Positions 1-7,303 of a stretch of 8,534 bases of DNA are shown here, one piece after another. The notes under the pieces were generated by a model. The model searched no databases, was not told where the DNA came from, and saw only the letters and a program-made list of their open reading frames with translations. The translations under genes and the position numbers were made by a program. The stretch's first letter is position 1; each line of letters starts with the position of its first letter. The DNA is taken from contig DAUV01000120.1 of NCBI GenBank assembly GCA_002505325.1, positions 1 to 8,534 on the forward strand, given 5' to 3'. The DNA comes from Euryarchaeota archaeon UBA623. Its GTDB lineage: Archaea > Thermoplasmatota > Poseidoniia > Poseidoniales > Thalassarchaeaceae.

Positions 1-1
1 T

Positions 2-3000
2 CTCGGAACTGGTGACGAGCGACGAATAAATCAGGGCTATGCCCCTGGCGCCTATCTTATCGATGTCAAGGTCATGAGTGATGCCGGAGCGACAAACTCG
101 GCAGCAACGCTCAGAGGCATACAGTGGGTCATGGACAATGCCGATCACGACTGGGGGAACAACGAATCGAGCGAGGGTATCGACGTGATGTCCATGTCCT
201 TCGGATCCGCCTCTGACCCTCAGGGAGATGATCCCGGCGATAACGGTACAAGTGCTGAAGCTAGAGCAGTTGACGAGGCAGCAGATGCTGGTGTAGTTCC
301 GGTCGCGGCCATTGGCAACGACGGTAGGAGGAGGATAACATCTGTCGGCGCTTCCGATAGCGCCATCACAGTCGGGGCCATAGACGATGAGAATACCATT
401 GAGAGAGGAGATGATATGATTGCATCATACTCCAACTCGGGCCCTAGGGAGGATGATGGAGACGACAACGAGTGGGAGGAGTTGAAGCCCACAGTGGTAG
501 CCCCTGGATCCAACATAATGTCATCTCAGCACGCTGCCTCTAGCAGCACCCTCCCGGGGGCCCCCAAACCTCTGGCCGAAGACAGTTACACCCAGATGTC
601 CGGCACAAGCATGTCCTGTCCCGCGGTCGCCGGTTTCGTCGCAGTCATGCTACAGATAGATGATAGCCTCAACCCGCAGGAGATCAAGGATCTTCTACAG
701 AACAACTCCGAAAGACGGGGGCAGGCCTCAGAACCCAGTATCACGGAAAAATGGAACGAACAGTACGGCTTTGGCATCGTTGATGGCAATATGATTCTCG
801 AAGCGATGCTTGGAGGAGATGTGGATCCTGATCCCGGGGGCAACAACACTGACCCGCCTCCACCTGGCTCGGGAGACTGGGTAGTCATGGAGAATCCTGA
901 GGTGGACTCGTGGTTGGTGGAGGGAGAGACCTACAGTGCTAGAGGTCACATAGATGAGGATGCGGAGACCAATGGCAGTATCGACGAAATAGCTGTCAGA
1001 GTCTCATACACACATAGGCCCGAAGGCGAGCCGAAGCGAGAGGTAGTGTTGCTAGACTGGCACGCGGCCCAAGGGACCTCCAACTGGACAACTCCATTCA
1101 CTCTACCCGAGTTCACCGAGGATGAGATCAATGTACTCGAAGTGATAATCGAGGCACAGGCAAAGAATGAATTTGAACAATGGAGCGATGTGGTCGAACA
1201 GAAGCATGAGATTGGCTTGGTCTCCGTCACTATGGGAGGCCCTAGCGGACAGAGCCCCGTCTCCGGGAACATCAACGTGTTCGGCACTTGGGATTCGGTG
1301 AACGGGGGAACCGTGCAATGGAGACTGGGCACCGACTCATGGGAGACTGCTCAGACATTCGGAGGAAGCGGCAGCGGCAGTGGTGATTGGTCTGTGACTT
1401 GGAGCACCGAAGATGTGGATGACGGATTCTACCGCCTCTCCGCTAGGATGGTTAGTGGAGACGGAATCTACTCCGAAGAGATACGTCGAACCGTCGAGGT
1501 AGATAACGACCCACCGGCTCCTAATCTGATGTTCAGGACCGGTCTCTCGATTGAAGAGTACGGAATTCCCCTCACTCAAACATATGTCAACACTTTCCTA
1601 GAAATCCGAACTGAGATTCGCAACGACGGTGATTTGGCGGCATCGAATCTCGCAATCGCACTGTACGAGGACGGTTCGCGCAAAGATGAGATGGTGTTGC
1701 CCAGCATCGACAGCGGCGACATCGTCGAAGTGGTACTCTACTGGAATCCGACCACCGTCGGTGACAAAGTGGTGATGGTTTCTCTGGATTCTTCCAATTC
1801 GATTGAGGAACTGAATGAGGAAGACAATGAGCAGACAATTACCTTCCCAGTCATCCAGAGGCCACAAGGCATAGACTTGGCCTTCCGCGAGGGAGCGGTT
1901 AGGACAGAGCCAGCGATACCGCGACCCTTCGAGCAGTTCCTCATCACAGCCAGAGTCGATAATCTCGGTTCCAGTGATGCCACCAGCGTCGAAGCCACAC
2001 TAGAGATTCACAACAATTTGGGCTGGGAGTTGGTTTCATCTACTGCAATCTCCCTAGTTGTCGGCCAGGGTGCGTCGCAGCTATCTTTCGCTCATCGGGC
2101 CAATCAGTCCGGCCCTCTAGACGTCAGAATCACTCTGAGTGGCTCCGGATTAGCCGACCTAGATTGGGGCAACAACCAGATCGAGTCGACAGTGCTAGTG
2201 GATGAGTCCACTCTGTCAGGCGCCCGCGCGATGAGCTTTGATGCGGGGGAGGTACCAGTCAAGGTCATCGATCTCGACGATGAGGGCATAGTCATCACCA
2301 ACAACGGAGGGATGCTGTCGCTATACAGATTGAATTCCAACAAGGGCACTACGGCCTGCACTAACGTACTGGATGAGATGTGGGCTGGCGACATAGCAAC
2401 CTGGAGCACTGAGGACGGTTGGGCGCACATCATCTGGACTCGGAGATTTCTCGATTCCTCTGGTTACTTCCTCCAGACCCTGAGCTACTCTGCCATAGAC
2501 GCCACCTGCCAGATGTCACCGATACAGGATTTGATGGATCCCCTCTTACTCTCAGATGGTAAGTACTGGGGCATCGACATAGACGTCGATGACGAAGAGG
2601 TCCTAGTCTCCGGCTATCACAGAGACATGTTCACCGGAGGTACATTCGGTGATCAAACCAGCGTTTTCCTTCTGCACGCAGACAATCCAACCAAATCGTC
2701 AGATTGGTCGCTTACTCCAAACATCATTGGTGAATTAGACCTAATTCCAGGAACCGCCAGTTCGTTGGATGTTGAGTTCGGAGAGGACGATGGAGCCCAC
2801 CTCCTGTATCAGTCCACAAGAAGCGACTCGACGGGGATAGAAAGATACGGCCTGTGGTACGCACATGGTCTCATCGAACAGTCTTCGTGGACCTTCAAGA
2901 AGGCGATTGGAGACGAGGCTTCCCTCGCGGTGATGAAAGTCCAAATCGTCGAGGAGGAAGAGCGGATTACGGCAGCATGGAGAGAGGGCGATGGTCACGA

Positions 3001-3868
3001 TTCAGTGATGATTGCCATAGTAGCCGACTCGTCGTTCGAAGCAATCGACAACCTGACTCGTACTTATCCCTCAAGGGGACTGAGTTCCATCGTGATGCAA
3101 GAGGTCGACAGGGGTGTGCAGGTGTTCTTCGATGTGGTTGGGCCAACCGGGCCGCAGGTTAGGTTTGGCATCATAGATGCTGAAGAGGGGTGGCTGGGAT
3201 TGTCCAACCGTCTCAACCTCGGGAACCTCTACCTCATGGACCGTTCTCCAACCAGCAGTGAGACTGTTTTCATTCATACCTCAGCCAGTGGTTGGCTAAT
3301 CAGGGCTGTGGTAGACGACAACGCCCCGAACGGCGACGGGGGATCCCTTTTGGATGAACTGAGGCACGTTCTCGGCCTAGATGAGCAAAACTTCAACATC
3401 CTCCTAGGCGGATTCGCCATCACCATCCTGCTTCTCTGCACCGTCATCCTAACCACTCTCTCCGCTAGGGGTATCAGATGGATGAGGGGGCGTAGGAGTT
3501 TCCAGGCGACGGGCACCGTGCTACTCGAAGAAGATGTGGTTGACGTTGTTGATGACACCGACATCGCTGTGAAGACGAATGAAGAGGATGATGTTCAGTT
3601 GGTCGAGTTAGTGGAGGTCAACGAAGGTGCCGAGGGACGTCGGGGTCGCCGACAGAAGCGGGGTCAAATTACCGACATCCCTGAACTTTCACCTATGCCG
3701 GTTCCCCTTCCAGAGCCAGATGTCAAAATTCCCGAATTGGCACACCAACTTCCTGATTTACAGTTGAACAAGCCAATCATTTGCCCTGAGTGCGACTGTA
3801 GGTTCGAAGCCCCACTTGATATCAAGGCCGCTAGATGTCCTGTATGCGGAGATAACATCGTCCTCTGA
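2..3868 (+). CDS. Membrane-anchored subtilisin-like (S8) serine protease with CARDB-like domains and a C-terminal zinc ribbon, 5' partial
   Basis: The frame is open from base 2, so the true start lies upstream; the ATG at 74 is internal (residue 1 below). The visible part begins in the subtilase core (GYAPGAYLIDVKV). It contains the oxyanion-hole Asn (AAIGNDG, N82, base 317) and the catalytic Ser in GTSMSCP (S179, base 608). The catalytic Asp and the HGTH His must be upstream. A Pro/Gly linker (about 250-267) leads to two Ig-like regions (about 269-380 and 381-480), two CARDB-like domains (about 483-594 and 598-711) and a beta-rich, probably propeller-like region (about 714-1083) holding Cys762 and Cys812, a possible disulfide pair. 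Several N-x-S/T sequons occur in this part. A membrane helix spans about 1109-1131, followed by basic WMRGRR, so the protease should face outside. The inner tail is acidic, then Pro-rich, and ends in a zinc ribbon (CPEC...CPVC). A role in degrading extracellular or surface protein is inferred; the substrate is unknown. The family call is firm; the inter-domain borders are approximate. Confidence 0.93.
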   Translation, partial: LGTGDERRINQGYAPGAYLIDVKVMSDAGATNSAATLRGIQWVMDNADHDWGNNESSEGIDVMSMSFGSASDPQGDDPGDNGTSAEARAVDEAADAGVVPVAAIGNDGRRRITSVGASDSAITVGAIDDENTIERGDDMIASYSNSGPREDDGDDNEWEELKPTVVAPGSNIMSSQHAASSSTLPGAPKPLAEDSYTQMSGTSMSCPAVAGFVAVMLQIDDSLNPQEIKDLLQNNSERRGQASEPSITEKWNEQYGFGIVDGNMILEAMLGGDVDPDPGGNNTDPPPPGSGDWVVMENPEVDSWLVEGETYSARGHIDEDAETNGSIDEIAVRVSYTHRPEGEPKREVVLLDWHAAQGTSNWTTPFTLPEFTEDEINVLEVIIEAQAKNEFEQWSDVVEQKHEIGLVSVTMGGPSGQSPVSGNINVFGTWDSVNGGTVQWRLGTDSWETAQTFGGSGSGSGDWSVTWSTEDVDDGFYRLSARMVSGDGIYSEEIRRTVEVDNDPPAPNLMFRTGLSIEEYGIPLTQTYVNTFLEIRTEIRNDGDLAASNLAIALYEDGSRKDEMVLPSIDSGDIVEVVLYWNPTTVGDKVVMVSLDSSNSIEELNEEDNEQTITFPVIQRPQGIDLAFREGAVRTEPAIPRPFEQFLITARVDNLGSSDATSVEATLEIHNNLGWELVSSTAISLVVGQGASQLSFAHRANQSGPLDVRITLSGSGLADLDWGNNQIESTVLVDESTLSGARAMSFDAGEVPVKVIDLDDEGIVITNNGGMLSLYRLNSNKGTTACTNVLDEMWAGDIATWSTEDGWAHIIWTRRFLDSSGYFLQTLSYSAIDATCQMSPIQDLMDPLLLSDGKYWGIDIDVDDEEVLVSGYHRDMFTGGTFGDQTSVFLLHADNPTKSSDWSLTPNIIGELDLIPGTASSLDVEFGEDDGAHLLYQSTRSDSTGIERYGLWYAHGLIEQSSWTFKKAIGDEASLAVMKVQIVEEEERITAAWREGDGHDSVMIAIVADSSFEAIDNLTRTYPSRGLSSIVMQEVDRGVQVFFDVVGPTGPQVRFGIIDAEEGWLGLSNRLNLGNLYLMDRSPTSSETVFIHTSASGWLIRAVVDDNAPNGDGGSLLDELRHVLGLDEQNFNILLGGFAITILLLCTVILTTLSARGIRWMRGRRSFQATGTVLLEEDVVDVVDDTDIAVKTNEEDDVQLVELVEVNEGAEGRRGRRQKRGQITDIPELSPMPVPLPEPDVKIPELAHQLPDLQLNKPIICPECDCRFEAPLDIKAARCPVCGDNIVL

Positions 3869-3870
3869 GG
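3867..3870 (+). promoter_or_regulatory. Shine-Dalgarno site for maf
   Basis: GAGG overlaps the protease stop codon and lies 6 nt before the ATG at 3877 (9 nt before the ATG at 3880). It suggests that maf is translated from the same transcript as the protease, with possible coupling. It lies inside the perfect palindrome CTGAGGCCTCAG (3865-3876). Confidence 0.5.
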
Positions 3871-3876
3871 CCTCAG

Positions 3877-4515
3877 ATGATGTCAATACTGCTCGCCTCA
3901 GCCTCCCAACGCCGGTACGACTGGCTGTGCAATTTCCTAATCGATGGCGAGTCCAAAATAGAATCTCGTCCTCTGATTTCTCCGGAGCCCTCTCCTTCCA
4001 AGGGAATAGCCGTGAGAGTGCAAACCGAAGCCACATGCATTGCAAAGGCGAATGCCGCGGCTAGTGAGATGGCGATATCAGGGGCGGCTCATGATCTGGT
4101 CATCGTCGCGGACACCCTAGTGGAGGACCCGGAGGACCCTCTCGTCGCCATGGGCAAGCCGGGGGACGTCGTCTCAGCCACTGCGATGCTGCTCAGACTA
4201 TCGGGCCGGAGACATCGCGTCTGGTCCTCAACAGCCCTGCTCTGGTCACCGGACAGAAGCAGAGAGGGAACTGAGATTCTGCACGGAGGATGGAGCGCAG
4301 ATATCTGGACGGAGTCGGCCATGGTTGAATTCGACGACCTATCTGAGGACACTCTGGCTGATTTGATATTAAACGAATCTTGGGTCGGGAAGGCGGGCGC
4401 CTATGATCTAGCCGGTGAAGCTGGCGCCAATGCTAATCTGGTAGAGGGGGACGAGGTCACTGTTCTCGGATTCGCACCTGCGGCCATCAATGCGTTGCTC
4501 GAAGCTCTGAACTAG
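3877..4515 (+). CDS. maf: Maf-family nucleoside triphosphate pyrophosphatase
   Basis: Maf/YhdE/YceF proteins hydrolyse non-canonical or pyrimidine nucleoside triphosphates to monophosphate and pyrophosphate in the cytoplasm, cleaning the nucleotide pool; some restrain cell division. The 212-aa product has the family landmarks in order: N-terminal LLASASQRR (residues 5-13; the usual Pro is Gln here), the Lys of the AKA motif (K57), the probable catalytic Asp in VIVADTLV (D79), GKP (K94), and GKAGAYDLAG (171-180). The C-terminal part after this is diverged (EGDEVTVLGF instead of the usual NVxGLP-like ending), and the protein is slightly longer than the typical 190-200 aa. Which substrate class it uses cannot be read from the sequence. 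The ATGs at 3877 and 3880 are both usable; the second gives the more typical short N-terminus. The gene starts 8 nt after the protease stop. Its own stop overlaps that of the convergent NifU-like gene. Confidence 0.9.
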   Translation: MMSILLASASQRRYDWLCNFLIDGESKIESRPLISPEPSPSKGIAVRVQTEATCIAKANAAASEMAISGAAHDLVIVADTLVEDPEDPLVAMGKPGDVVSATAMLLRLSGRRHRVWSSTALLWSPDRSREGTEILHGGWSADIWTESAMVEFDDLSEDTLADLILNESWVGKAGAYDLAGEAGANANLVEGDEVTVLGFAPAAINALLEALN

Positions 4516-5009
4516 ACGAAAGCCACACCACCGTGCTTGAGCACGAAGTCACGCTGCAACTCATTGAACCATTCCAACATCGCCGAGTTGAAACGTACGG
4601 CGATAATCTCAGAGTCCGTCAGCAGATCGTCCTGAATCCCCTTCAGGGTACCCGGTGCGGCCCCGCAAGACACACAGGCTCCGTCTAAGTCGAGGATTAG
4701 GGAAAGTGCTCTACTGCCGCTTTTCAGCGCTTCTATGGACGCCTGCGTCACGACCAAGGCCCCTCCATGTCCATCCAAGGCCGCCCTCACGGGGCCAAGC
4801 CGCGCCATCAACGCTGGGACTAAATCGCTGTCGTCCGTCTCAAAAAGGTCGACCACAGAGAGAGCTTCCAGACGAGCTATCTCATCGGGGTCGTGAGACT
4901 CTGAAACTCTCCTCTGAGCCTCCTTCTCCATTGCCGCTCCAATCTGTGCGCGGTAGGCCTCTTCGATAGCGTCAGAGACTGGAGTAGGGGTGTCTTTGCT
5001 CTCTGTCAT
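4512..5009 (-). CDS. NifU-like C-terminal-domain protein (Fe-S cluster scaffold/carrier)
   Basis: The C-terminal half matches the NifU C-terminal (Nfu) domain: VRAALDGHGG at about residue 72, then GACVSCGAAPGTLKG with the CxxC cysteines C112 and C115. In this family the two Cys of paired subunits hold a 4Fe-4S cluster that is passed to target proteins. The usual DGGD is changed to HGGA. The first 60 or so residues form a charged, probably helical extension (AIEEAYRAQIGAAMEKEAQRR) not found in minimal Nfu proteins. The start at 5009 (MTESKD, 165 aa) is preferred over the in-frame ATG at 5063, because the latter would run the coding region through the 5033-5050 inverted repeat and overlap the sufC promoter. 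No Shine-Dalgarno precedes it (the upstream RNA is pyrimidine-rich), but a TATA-like sequence sits about 26 nt upstream, as in a leaderless archaeal gene. Divergence from sufCBD supports a role in Fe-S assembly. Confidence 0.88.
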   Translation of the reverse strand: MTESKDTPTPVSDAIEEAYRAQIGAAMEKEAQRRVSESHDPDEIARLEALSVVDLFETDDSDLVPALMARLGPVRAALDGHGGALVVTQASIEALKSGSRALSLILDLDGACVSCGAAPGTLKGIQDDLLTDSEIIAVRFNSAMLEWFNELQRDFVLKHGGVAFV

Positions 5010-5032
5010 GATTGGCTGGAGGGGGTATCTGA

Positions 5033-5050
5033 TTTTAGGGTGACCTAAAA
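5033..5050. promoter_or_regulatory. Inverted-repeat operator overlapping the divergent NifU-like/sufC promoters
   Basis: TTTTAGG-GTGA-CCTAAAA is a perfect 7-bp-arm inverted repeat with a 4-nt spacer. Its centre is 33-34 nt from both start codons (5009 minus, 5075 plus). Each A/T-rich arm falls about 26-27 nt upstream of the nearer start codon, where an archaeal TATA box would sit for a leaderless message. A repressor bound here would be expected to block both promoters. The TTAGG/CCTAA half-sites resemble those of DtxR/IdeR-type metal-dependent repressors, which would suit Fe-S genes, but the regulator's identity is inference. Confidence 0.6.
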
Positions 5051-5074
5051 ACAAAGCAGACATTCAAAAGGGGC

Positions 5075-5881
5075 ATGAATCGGAACATGGCCATGGGATC
5101 TGGCGAGTCTGATATCGAGGCGCTATTGGAGATTCGAAATCTGCATGCTGGAATCGACGATACGCAGATACTGAAAGGTATCGATCTCAGTATCGCCCCG
5201 GGAGAGATACATGCCATAATGGGGCGAAATGGGAGTGGCAAGACGACCGCTGCCAACATCATCATGGGGCATCCCGATTTCGAGGTCGAAGAGGGAGATG
5301 TACTTCTTTCAGGGGAGAATCTGTTGGATTTAGAACCATGGGAAAGAGCGCGTGAGGGCGTGTTCCTGTCATTCCAGTACCCTCAAGCAGTCCCAGGGCT
5401 TCAAGTCGGCAACTTCCTCAGGAAGTCTGTCGCAAGCATCAGGGGAGAAGAAGCCGCTAAAGGTGCTGATTTCAGGAGAGAGTTGAATGAGGCCATGGAT
5501 ACTCTCGACATACCACGGAACTTCCTCTCTAGATATGTCAACGACGGTTTCAGTGGCGGAGAGAAGAAGCGGTTTGAGATACTGCAGTTGCAACTGCTCA
5601 GGCCCAAACTGGCGATATTAGACGAGACCGACAGCGGCCTCGACATAGATGGAATCAAAACTGTCGCAGCTGGAGTTAATGCTGCTATCAGAGGGACTGA
5701 ATCGGCTGCACTAATCATCACACACTACTCGCGCATACTAGAGCACGTCCGACCTGACAAGGTGCACGTCTTGATTGATGGCAGGATAGTCGCAACTGGG
5801 GGCCCTGAACTAGCCACTGAACTAGAGGAGAACGGTTACGACTGGATCGAGGGGAGAGTCGGGGCGGAGAGTGTTGCTTGA
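5075..5881 (+). CDS. sufC: Fe-S cluster assembly ATPase SufC
   Basis: SufC is the cytoplasmic ABC-type ATPase of the SufBC2D complex; its ATP-driven dimerisation opens SufB-SufD for cluster building. The 268-aa product has Walker A GRNGSGKTT (residues 50-58, K56), the SufC-typical signature FSGGEKKRFE (159-168), Walker B LAILDETDSGLD with D183 and E184, and the H-loop His217 in IITHYSR. It has no membrane segments. FSGGEKKRFE and DETDSGLDID set SufC apart from transporter ATPases. ATG 5075 gives about 16 residues ahead of the usual LLEIRNLH start. ATGs at 5087 and 5093 are alternatives, but 5075 best fits the leaderless spacing from the TATA-like arm of the 5033-5050 repeat. GGGG at 5070-5073 is too close to act as a normal Shine-Dalgarno. 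It is the first gene of the operon; its TGA overlaps the sufB ATG by one base (TGATG). Confidence 0.97.
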   Translation: MNRNMAMGSGESDIEALLEIRNLHAGIDDTQILKGIDLSIAPGEIHAIMGRNGSGKTTAANIIMGHPDFEVEEGDVLLSGENLLDLEPWERAREGVFLSFQYPQAVPGLQVGNFLRKSVASIRGEEAAKGADFRRELNEAMDTLDIPRNFLSRYVNDGFSGGEKKRFEILQLQLLRPKLAILDETDSGLDIDGIKTVAAGVNAAIRGTESAALIITHYSRILEHVRPDKVHVLIDGRIVATGGPELATELEENGYDWIEGRVGAESVA

Positions 5882-7293
5882 TGCCTGCAAACCAAGAGGC
5901 ACGTGAGGTGGTCGGCGACTACAAGGCCGGTTGGCACGACCCCGAGAACTCCACCATACGATTCGACTTCGGTCTGTCCGAAGAGGTGGTGCGCGAGATC
6001 TCAGCCCTCAAAGGTGAGCCTGAGTGGATGACTGACATCCGCGTCAAGGCGTATCAGCACTTCGTTGAGCGACCGATGCCGACTTGGGGTAACACTCCGA
6101 CACTAGAGAGTATCGACTTCGACAAAATCTGCTACTTCCTGCGCTCCTCACAAGCCACCGAGAAGGACTGGGATGATGTTCCCGAAGACATTCGCAACAC
6201 CTTCGACAGGCTCGGTATCCCCGAAGCAGAGCAGAAGTGGCTCTCAGGAGTAACTGCCCAGTACGAGTCTGAGGCCGTATACCACAGCATCCGTGAAGAT
6301 CTCGAGAAGCAGGGGGTAATCTTTCTCGACATGGACAGTGGGCTGCGTGAGCACCCTGAAATTATCAGGAAGTGGTTCTGCTCGGTGGTCCCGCTGACTG
6401 ACAACAAATTCGCCGCCCTCAACACTGCGGTCTGGTCGGGCGGCTCGTTCATCTACGTGCCCAAGGGTGTCCACGTAGAGATGCCGGTGCAAGCCTACTT
6501 CCGCATCAACGCCAAGAACATGGGGCAGTTTGAACGTACACTGATTATCGCCGATGAGGGCAGCAGTATTCACTATGTCGAAGGTTGCACCGCCCCTACC
6601 TATTCTACCGACTCTCTGCACTCCGCCGTGGTCGAACTCATCGCCCTCCCGGGAGCGCATATCCGCTACTCGACCGTGCAGAACTGGAGTGCTAATGTAT
6701 ACAACCTCGTCACCAAGCGAGGCATTGCGCATGAGGACTCTAAGATAGAGTGGGTAGACGGTAACATCGGCAGCAAGTTGACGATGAAGTATCCTTCTGT
6801 CATCCTGAAGGGAGAGGGTTCGCACGCCGAGGTCATCTCAGTCGCCTACTCTGGCGAGGGGCAGCATCAGGACGCCGGCGCCAAAATATACCATCTAGCC
6901 TCGAACACGACCAGCAAGATCCTCTCCAAGAGCATCAGCAAGAACGGTGGCAGAGGGACATACCGCGGTCTCGTCAAGGTATCTCCGAAAGCAGAGAACT
7001 GCAAGTTAAATGTGGTGTGTGATGCTCTAATTCTAGATGAGGACAGTCGCTCTGACACCTACCCTACGATGGAGGTGGCTAACCCTACCGCACACTGTGA
7101 GCACGAGGCCAGTGTCTCAAAGGTGAGCGACAACCAGCTATTCTACCTGATGAGTCGGGGTCACTCGGAGGAAGAGGCTCTGGCCATGATAGTCAACGGG
7201 TTCTTTGAGCCCTTCACACGCGAGTTACCGATGGAGTACGCCGTCGAGCTGAATCAGCTTATGGCTCTCGAGATGGAAGGCAGCATTGGCTGA
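5881..7293 (+). CDS. sufB: Fe-S cluster assembly scaffold protein SufB
   Basis: SufB is the scaffold subunit of SufBC2D, which receives persulfide sulfur and iron and builds the nascent cluster at the SufB-SufD interface. The 470-aa product fits the family throughout. Residues known from E. coli to be important can be placed by motif (numbering recalled): R208/N210 in FRIN (R226/N228), C236 in EGCTAP (C254), Q267 and W269 in VQNWSA (Q285/W287), C380 in VVCDAL (C405, interface cluster ligand) and E409 in EHEA (E434). The 27-residue spacing from C380 to EHEA equals that in E. coli. It lacks a several-residue insertion found in E. coli after QNW. An additional Cys406 directly precedes EHEA. The ATG at 5881 is chosen over the TTG at 5878; translation is probably coupled to sufC through TGATG. 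No intein or break is seen. Confidence 0.97.
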   Translation: MPANQEAREVVGDYKAGWHDPENSTIRFDFGLSEEVVREISALKGEPEWMTDIRVKAYQHFVERPMPTWGNTPTLESIDFDKICYFLRSSQATEKDWDDVPEDIRNTFDRLGIPEAEQKWLSGVTAQYESEAVYHSIREDLEKQGVIFLDMDSGLREHPEIIRKWFCSVVPLTDNKFAALNTAVWSGGSFIYVPKGVHVEMPVQAYFRINAKNMGQFERTLIIADEGSSIHYVEGCTAPTYSTDSLHSAVVELIALPGAHIRYSTVQNWSANVYNLVTKRGIAHEDSKIEWVDGNIGSKLTMKYPSVILKGEGSHAEVISVAYSGEGQHQDAGAKIYHLASNTTSKILSKSISKNGGRGTYRGLVKVSPKAENCKLNVVCDALILDEDSRSDTYPTMEVANPTAHCEHEASVSKVSDNQLFYLMSRGHSEEEALAMIVNGFFEPFTRELPMEYAVELNQLMALEMEGSIG

Positions 7294-7295
7294 GG
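7292..7295 (+). promoter_or_regulatory. Shine-Dalgarno site deciding the sufD start
   Basis: GAGG overlaps the sufB stop codon (TGA, 7291-7293) and ends 8 nt before the ATG at 7304. This spacing favours ATG 7304 over the in-frame TTG at 7286, which lies inside sufB. Confidence 0.55.
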
Positions 7296-7303
7296 CTGGT
7301 CGA

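Noticed and set aside
1350..1390. Gly-Ser repeat (GGSGSGSGD) as a tandem repeat of interest
   Set aside because: A short low-complexity loop inside the second Ig-like region, with only about three GS units and no wider repeat structure.
5010..5063. Longer N-terminus for the NifU-like protein from the ATG at 5063
   Set aside because: The added 18 residues would be coded across the palindrome and the sufC promoter, and the frame is probably open there only by chance. The ATG at 5009 fits the TATA-like spacing.
5878..5880. TTG as the start of sufB
   Set aside because: The ATG immediately following (5881) overlaps the sufC stop in a classic TGATG junction and is the more usual start.
6244..6825. 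A 193-codon open frame on the minus strand
   Set aside because: Antisense to the most conserved part of sufB; no motif and no start signal.
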